DNA of 64,000 bases from Limnoperna fortunei (Eukaryota; Mollusca; Bivalvia; Mytilida; Modiolidae), in NCBI GenBank assembly GCA_944474755.1, contig OX104122.1, forward strand, positions 26,067,956 through 26,131,955, given 5' to 3'. Position 1 is the stretch's first letter. Every line of letters begins with the position of its first letter. Below the pieces are notes generated by a model. That model worked only from the letters and a program-made list of their open reading frames with translations. It was not told the DNA's origin and ran no database searches. Shown here one piece after another: positions 62,201-64,000 of the stretch. A program made the translations under genes and the position numbers.

Positions 62201-64000
62201 GATATCACCATTGATATAGTGTGTCTTTTATTTCAGAAGGTGGGTTACCTCTGTCCTGATATCCCCATTGGTATAGTGTGTCTTTTATTTCAGGAGGTGG
62301 GTTACCTCTGTCCTGATATCACCATTGATATAGTGTGTCTTTTATTTCAGGAGGTGGGTTACCTCTGTCCTGATATCCCCATTGATATAGTGTGTCTTTT
62401 ATTTCAGGAGGTGGGTTACCTCTGTCCTGATATCACCATTGATATAGTGTGTCTTTTATTTCAAGGTGGGTTACCTCTGTCCTGATATCACCATTGATAT
62501 AGTGTGTCTTTTATTTCATGAGGTGGGTTACCTCTGTCCTGATATCACCAATGATATAGTGTGTCTTTTATTACAGGAGGTGGGTTACCTCTGTCCTGAT
62601 ATCATCATTGATATAGTGTGTCTTTTATTACAGGAGGTGGGTTACCTCTGTCCTGATATCACCATTGATATAGTTTGTCTTTTATTTCAGGAGGTGGGTT
62701 ACCTCTGTCCTGATATCACCATTGATATAGTGTGTCTTTAATTACAGGAGGTGGGTAACCTCTGTCCTGATATCACCATTGATATAGTGTCTTTTATTTC
62801 AGGAGGTGGGTTACCTCTGTCCTGATATCACCATTGATATAGTGTGTCTTTTATTACAGGAGGTGGGTTACCTCTGTCCTGATATCATCATTGATATAGT
62901 GTGTCTTTTATTTCAGGAAGTGTGTTACCTCTGTCCTGATATCACCATTGATATAGTGTGTCTTTTATTTCAGGAGGTGGGTTACCTCTGTTCTGATATC
63001 ACCATTGATATGGTGTGTCTTTTATTTCAGGAAGTGGGTTACCTCTGTCCTGATATTGTCATTGATATAGTGTCTTTTATTTCAGGAGGTGGGTTACCTC
63101 TGTCCTGATATCATCATTGATATAGTGTCCTTTTATTTCAGGAAGTGGGTTACCTCTGTCCTGATATTGTCATTGATATAGTGTCTTTTATTTCAGGAGG
63201 TGGGTTACCTCTGTCCTGATATCATCATTGATATAGTGTCTTTTATTTCAGGAGGTGGGTTACCTCTGTCCTGATATCACCATTGATATAGTGTGTCTTT
63301 TATTACAGGAGGTGGGTTACCTCTGTCCTGATATCATCATTGATATAGTGTCCTTTTATTACAGGAGGTGGGTTACCTCTGTCCTGATATCATCATTGAT
63401 ATAGTGTCCTTTTATTACAGGAGGTGGGTTACCTCTGTCCTGATATCATCATTGATATAGTGTCCTTTTATTACAGGAGGTGGGTTACCTCTGTCCTGAT
63501 ATCACCATTGATATAGTGTGTCTTTTATTACAGGAGGTGGGTTACCTCTGTCCTGATATCATCATTGATATAGTGTCCTTTTATTACAGGAGGTGGGTTA
63601 CCTCTGTCCTGATATCATCATTGATATAGTATCCTTTTATTTCAGGAAGTGGGTTACCTCTGTCCTGATATCATCATTGATATAGTGTCTTTTATTTCAG
63701 GAGGTGGGTTACCTCTGTCCTGTGTCACCATTGATATAGTGTGTCTTTTATTTCAGGAGGTGGGTTACCTCTGTCCTGATGTCACCATTGATATAGTGTG
63801 TCTTTTATTTCAGGAGGTGGGTTACCTCTGTCCTGATATCACCATTGATATAGTGTGTCTTTTATTACAGGAGGTGGGTAACCTCTGTCCTGCTATCACC
63901 ATTGATATAGTGTGTCTTTTATTTCAGGAGGTGGTTTACCTCCGTCCTGATATCACCATTGATATAGTGTGTCTTTTATTTCAGGAGGTGGGTTACCTCT
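34946..64000 (+). CDS. MYND zinc-finger protein, ZMYND15-like (tentative), 9 exons, 3' end beyond window
   Basis: Nine exons join in phase: 34946-35038, 41901-42006, 44399-44515, 44981-45179, 47351-47491, 50015-50181, 53719-53856, 54219-54425 and 55264-55355, for 420 residues. Residues 204-252 are a complete MYND finger: C204, C207, C219, C222, C228, C232, H248, C252, with CSSCQALLYCSKDC at its centre. MYND fingers mediate protein contacts, often in transcriptional or chaperone complexes. Residues 392-420 (DWWDNVDSSVLRIDIIGVER, then EVEMLPLFK) resemble the start of the MSS51-type C-terminal domain. The upstream block LVIGTLMVNILEVPLVKQC plus the C-terminal domain point to ZMYND15, a MYND protein linked to spermatogenesis in mammals. 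MSS51 or another MYND relative remains possible. The C-terminal exons are missing; the next one appears to be the source of the 57-bp array. Confidence 0.85.
35208..35281. repeat. (AT)n microsatellite
   Basis: About 70 bp of nearly pure TA repeat in intron 1 of the MYND gene. Confidence 0.95.
35546..36702. mobile_element. Inverted-repeat element with GGGGCGACTCGTTATT arrays
   Basis: The left array 35546-35637 (CGACTCGCCCCA units) and right array 36597-36702 (GTGGGGCGACTCGTTATTA units) face each other across about 960 bp of AT-rich non-coding DNA. Four to five units make up each end. Confidence 0.75.
36785..37637. mobile_element. Element C: 225-bp inverted arms, CAGGGCTCACCACACT ends
   Basis: The left arm 36785-37008 begins CAGGGCTCACCACACTGGGC and contains repeated GTCGCCCT motifs. 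The right arm 37412-37637 is its inverted copy ending GTGTGGTGAGCCCTG. CAGGG-type ends are common in hAT-like elements. The interior holds the left arms of elements D and E. Confidence 0.8.
37016..37788. mobile_element. Element D: CAGGGGTAGACTTAA ends with ACTGGCCC repeats
   Basis: The left end CAGGGGTAGACTTAAGA (37016) matches, inverted, the right end near 37774-37788 (TTAAGTCGACCACTG). ACTGGCC/GGGCCAG subterminal motifs sit inside both ends. It overlaps elements C and E rather than nesting within them. Confidence 0.6.
37191..38416. mobile_element. Element E: CAGGGGTCACCACACTCTAA ends, long inverted arms
   Basis: The left arm 37191-37413 starts CAGGGGTCACCACACTCTAA. The right arm, about 37785-38000 plus 38392-38416, is its inverse. 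It includes ACTTCCGGTAATTAGTCACA and TGGCGCGTAATACATT paired with complements near 37830-37875. The right side carries extra GGGAGAAGT repeats at 38290-38390 that the left lacks. Confidence 0.75.
38812..39212 (-). mobile_element. GC-rich SINE-like element with (AATC)n tail
   Basis: On the minus strand it ends GACGTAAAGCAGACATCC followed by (AATC)4, which resembles the 3' ends of mollusc SINEs. The body is markedly richer in GC than its surroundings (CCCACAGAGCAGCTAGCGCG, CCCGGGTGGTGGATAGGGGA). No box A or box B was confirmed, so the class is tentative. Confidence 0.5.
40936..41603 (+). mobile_element. Pearl-like element, 3 core repeats
   Basis: It opens with a hairpin, GTCTCGCTTGCGACGAATGT ... 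GGCGAGAC. Three 146-bp repeats follow, starting at 41109, 41255 and 41401 with TTGACCTCAATTTCACGGTC. It ends GGCGAGACGTTTTTCTGTGT CCACACTTG. This is the architecture of bivalve 'pearl' elements, which are regarded as non-autonomous Helentron relatives. It is non-coding and lies in intron 1 of the MYND gene. Confidence 0.8.
41901..42006 (+). CDS. MYND gene exon 2
   Basis: The acceptor TTTGTTTTAG and donor GTAGGTA bound 106 nt encoding residues 32-66 plus one base: DPNVREDEIVKWMNEMEEPE and KLLLNFVETNPMNIS. The exon is acidic and helical in character. Its phase-1 end joins exon 3 exactly. Confidence 0.8.
42072..42480 (-). mobile_element. Older SINE (minus) split by a younger SINE
   Basis: Minus-strand SINE tail GTTTAACACCACTTAAAGCT at 42072-42094 continues at 42374 (ATCATGCATATGACATACAG) and on to GGAAAACTGGCAATCC near 42443. 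The two parts are separated exactly by the plus-strand SINE at 42095-42361. The distal head is lost. Confidence 0.8.
42095..42361 (+). mobile_element. tRNA-derived SINE with 13-bp target-site duplication
   Basis: Full-length copy from GGGGCCTCGGTGGCCGAGTG to (CAAA)n. ACTTAAAGCTATA occurs at 42082-42094 and again at 42361-42373, giving a perfect 13-bp target duplication and fixing both borders. Intact box A and box B are present. This is the youngest-looking SINE in the window. Confidence 0.95.
42481..43582. other. Intron 2 sequence, nothing recognised
   Basis: AT-rich intronic DNA between SINE and pearl-like insertions, without coding signal. Confidence 0.5.
43583..44242 (+). mobile_element. 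Pearl-like element, about 3 core repeats
   Basis: Starts GTCTTGTCTGCGACGATAGT with the paired GGCGAGAT. It has core repeats at 43741, 43893 and about 44035 (the last diverged) and ends GAGACATTTTTCTGTGTCCA. Same family as 40936 and 51142, but more diverged. Confidence 0.75.
44399..44515 (+). CDS. MYND gene exon 3
   Basis: The acceptor TTGATTGATATAG and donor GTAAAG bound residues 67-105 plus one base: EWTSDLKMKEKEALTRSDDV, KNLPVEDTIWMIDEFTVLK. Phase 1 at both ends. Confidence 0.85.
44981..45179 (+). CDS. MYND gene exon 4
   Basis: The acceptor CCTGTTTTAAAG and donor GTAAGT bound residues 106-171 plus two bases. The exon encodes a beta-rich stretch (HRVLCIMDTKGLVIGTLMVN, ILEVPLVKQCKDLVCICAL, RRPSKVTFKDPLFAE) upstream of the MYND finger. 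I believe this resembles the conserved N-terminal block of ZMYND15 proteins; this is from memory. Confidence 0.9.
45204..46262 (-). mobile_element. SINE (minus) split by an insertion of about 820 bp
   Basis: The 3' half of a minus-strand SINE occupies 45204-45357 (GGCCACTTTCAGCAATTTTT to AAGATTGGAGTC). The missing 5' half, with the tRNA-like head, reappears at about 46185-46262 (TCGGTGTTGACAGACCAG, then AGACGAACTACCTTGACCC). Between them lies an AT-rich block starting near TTCCCAAACTGTGATTTTG and ending near CAATTGAAAAGGAGGGGG. No ends of a known element were recognised in the block. Confidence 0.7.
46263..47350. other. Intron 4 sequence, nothing recognised
   Basis: AT-rich intronic DNA with no exon or repeat boundary evident. 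Confidence 0.5.
47351..47491 (+). CDS. MYND gene exon 5 (first zinc ligands)
   Basis: The acceptor TTTTGATTTAG and donor GTAATT bound residues 172-218 plus two bases: KALGLDLSDLGIKYMYDGLP, then RMRECSICRLRGSKDLFKK. C204 and C207 are the first two MYND ligands. The split codon becomes C219 when joined to exon 6. Confidence 0.93.
47588..47833 (-). mobile_element. tRNA-derived SINE, full length, minus strand
   Basis: Reads in reverse from GTTTAATGCTGCTTTCAGC through GGCGTCCAGTTTTTATTGGG and GACTCGAACCTGCAATCTC to CACTTGGCCACCGAGACCCC. The box-A and box-B complements are recognisable. It lies in intron 5 of the MYND gene. Confidence 0.85.
47973..49880 (+). mobile_element. Pearl/Helentron-like element with eleven 167-bp repeats
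   Basis: It opens with the hairpin ATGCCCCGCGACGACATGTC/GGGGGGCAT. A (GTCC)n microsatellite follows near 48017-48055, then eleven core repeats with period 167 bp, CAAGCTTTTCTCAGAAACC, starting at 48070, 48237, 48404 and so on to 49718. One repeat near 49384 is shortened to 145 bp. The right end carries GCGGGGGCATCCGTGTCCCA. Hairpin, microsatellite and tandem core match the pearl/Helentron plan, but this is a different family from the 146-bp one. Confidence 0.85.
50015..50181 (+). CDS. MYND gene exon 6 (zinc-finger core)
   Basis: The acceptor TTTTTGCATTGTAG and donor GTGATT bound residues 219-274 plus one base: C219 SSC, YC228, C232, then WTRKGNMAAHSHKIWC with H248 and C252. This completes the MYND finger. 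The exon ends in a helical tail (MKNYMSKVEEMRQLPFTFA). The reading frame remains open a few codons past the donor, but only the splice restores frame with exon 7. Confidence 0.95.
50651..50927. mobile_element. TTAA-flanked MITE, copy 1
   Basis: Bounded by TTAAGGTATCCGGACCACAA and the inverted ATGGGTCGGATACCTTAA. A homologous copy lies at 54687-54963. TTAA at both ends suggests a piggyBac-type target duplication. It is 277 bp long and non-coding. Confidence 0.8.
51142..52698 (+). mobile_element. Pearl-like element, 9 core repeats
   Basis: The head hairpin GTCTCGCCTGCGACGAAAGT/GTCGCTGGAGGCGAGAC is perfect. Nine repeats with a 146-bp period start at 51321, 51467, 51613, 51759, 51913, 52058, 52204, 52350 and 52496. 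The tail GGCGAGACATTTTTCTGTGT ends near CCACACTTG. Same family as 40936 and 43583, with the core array expanded threefold. Confidence 0.85.
52877..53060 (+). mobile_element. 5'-truncated SINE copy
   Basis: Starts at the box-B-like GATCGAGTCTCACTGTGG and continues through TTGCAAGTTTTCCTAATGAA, CCGGCTTCCTCCCTTAATAG and AGCTGAAAAATTGCTGAAGG. It is diverged. Confidence 0.75.
53413..53549 (+). mobile_element. 3'-truncated SINE copy
   Basis: GGTCTTGGTGGTTGAGAGGT head, GCGGGTTCAAGTCTCACTGC box-B region and TTGCCAGTTTTCCTACAG. The rest of the body is absent. Confidence 0.75.
53719..53856 (+). CDS. MYND gene exon 7
   Basis: The acceptor ATCTGTTTACAG and donor GTTTGT bound residues 275-320 plus one base: ETTSEDFDQVAYKTFLEKEG, VLDQGMWRRECRLHGKDTQC, YCSVSFG across the junction. 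The donor lacks the usual A at +3 but restores frame with exon 8. Confidence 0.85.
54219..54425 (+). CDS. MYND gene exon 8
   Basis: The acceptor GTTTTGATTGTAG and donor GTAAGT bound residues 321-389 plus one base: GDLPENDNPIVLPVESTILD, RPTLLHDWESYYKYRGFRMD, SPIAILLHWPMTLYHIIKYC. The SYYKYRG...SPIAILL.WP.T.Y..I block is typical of the MSS51/ZMYND C-terminal domain. Confidence 0.92.
54687..54963. mobile_element. TTAA-flanked MITE, copy 2
   Basis: TTAAGGTATCCGGACCACAA at the left and GGGTCAGATTCCTTAA at the right. Internally homologous to the copy at 50651 (GACCACGTGATCATAATTG, GAGCAGACCTCGGTAATG). It lies in intron 8. Confidence 0.8.
55264..55355 (+). CDS. MYND gene exon 9
   Basis: The acceptor TTGTTTACAG and donor GTATAAAT bound residues 390-420: NPDWWDNVDSSVLRIDIIGV, EREVEMLPLFK. 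It ends in phase 0. In MSS51-type domains the run of hydrophobic strand (IDIIG) and LP.F is followed by E(L/V)..LLP and another strand. This is exactly what each 57-bp array unit encodes (EVGYLCPDITIDIV). Confidence 0.92.
55975..56935. mobile_element. Inverted-repeat element with ATGTCCGAC motifs
   Basis: The left end GGTCTGGAAACGGTCATATT and the right end AATTTCCAGGGCCTTG are loosely inverted. ATGTCCGAC occurs three times near the left end and once (AAATGTCCGACATGA) near the right. The interior of 850 bp is AT-rich without a transposase. It lies in the intron after exon 9. Confidence 0.5.
57568..57843. repeat. Five-unit tandem repeat of about 58 bp
   Basis: Units follow the pattern GGAGATAACTCATTTATACT, GTTATTTTAAGAAAAGATCT, TACATAACTAAG. 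They are imperfect, with small indels, and end 130 bp before the large 57-bp array. The two sequences are unrelated. Confidence 0.8.
59398..60985 (+). repeat. Higher-order repeat block, copy 1
   Basis: A block of about 28 units starting with the variant GTGGGTTACATCTGTCC. Rare variants inside it (CATTGATAAAGTGTG, GATATAGTGTGGTTTTTATT, CAACATTGATATAG, GATATTGTCATTG) recur in the same order 1588-1590 bp downstream. Confidence 0.9.
60986..62575 (+). repeat. Higher-order repeat block, copy 2
   Basis: Tandem second copy of the 59398-60985 block. The few differences include TTTCAGGAGG where copy 1 has TTTCATTAGG near 59742, and TATTTCAGGAGG where copy 1 has TATTAGGAGG near 60300; this 2-bp difference shifts the offset from 1588 to 1590. 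The near identity implies a recent duplication. Confidence 0.9.

Larger units (their letters stand above)
57976..64000 (+). repeat. 57-bp minisatellite of splice-acceptor plus exon-start units, about 105 copies
   Basis: The consensus unit is GAGGTGGGTTACCTCTGTCC, TGATATCACCATTGATATAG, TGTGTCTTTTATTTCAG (57 bp, 19 codons). It is open in one frame as EVGYLCPDITIDIVCLLFQ. Two diverged or shortened units (57976-58085) mark the left edge; the right edge is beyond the window. Each unit contains a branch-point-like CTGAT about 35 nt before CAG, a T-rich tract, the acceptor AG and 14 codons in phase 0. Common variants are ATTACAG, TCATGAG, and 55/56-bp units lacking one or two bases after GTGT. The open stretches begin at GTG, never ATG, so this is not an independent gene. 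Confidence 0.97.

Noticed and set aside
58089..63108. A series of open frames of 60-237 codons read as separate proteins
   Set aside because: All begin at GTG inside the 57-bp unit, none has an ATG, and each ends where a unit of abnormal length occurs. They are parts of one tandem array.
57976..64000. CRISPR array
   Set aside because: Units are contiguous without unique spacers, and the context is an intron-rich animal gene.

Overview
The window looks like nuclear DNA of a mollusc, most likely a bivalve. It is AT-rich, its genes have short exons separated by long introns, and it is full of mollusc-style repeats. These include tRNA-headed SINEs ending in a GTGGCGTTAAACACC-type tail, 'pearl'/Helentron-like elements built on 146-bp and 167-bp core repeats, and several decayed reverse transcriptases. 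No species can be named from the sequence alone.

Two spliced genes are well supported, because codon phase agrees at every splice junction. (1) On the minus strand, 19512 to 8365, four exons encode a 1448-residue protein. It has an N-terminal DZIP3-type HEPN domain that keeps an R-x4-H motif, then a STAND-type P-loop NTPase (Walker A GRPGAGKS, Walker B FVIDD), then about 25 ankyrin repeats. This is the layout of an innate-immune switch protein: effector, NTPase, sensor. (2) On the plus strand, from 34946 past the end of the window, nine exons encode 420 residues of a MYND zinc-finger protein with the start of an MSS51-type C-terminal domain. It is tentatively ZMYND15-like.

The most unusual object is at 57976-64000, in the interval after exon 9 of the MYND gene. 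It is an array of roughly 105 copies of a 57-bp unit that runs off the window. Each unit reads as a complete 3' splice site (branch-point-like CTGAT, pyrimidine tract, CAG) followed by 14 codons, EVGYLCPDITIDIV. These are in the exact phase, and carry the expected domain continuation, of the exon that should follow exon 9. A host exon boundary therefore appears to have been amplified into a satellite of splice acceptors. A 1.59-kb block of about 28 units is itself tandemly duplicated.

Layout: 1-8.3 kb holds repeats, an internally deleted non-LTR retrotransposon and an integrase relic. 8.4-19.5 kb is the HEPN-STAND-ankyrin gene. 19.6-34.9 kb is a transposon graveyard with a few possible exons (THAP fragment, Gly/Tyr-rich ORF). 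34.9-64 kb is the MYND gene. Its first intron contains overlapping inverted-repeat elements, and its later introns contain SINEs, pearl-like elements, TTAA-flanked MITEs and finally the splice-acceptor array.
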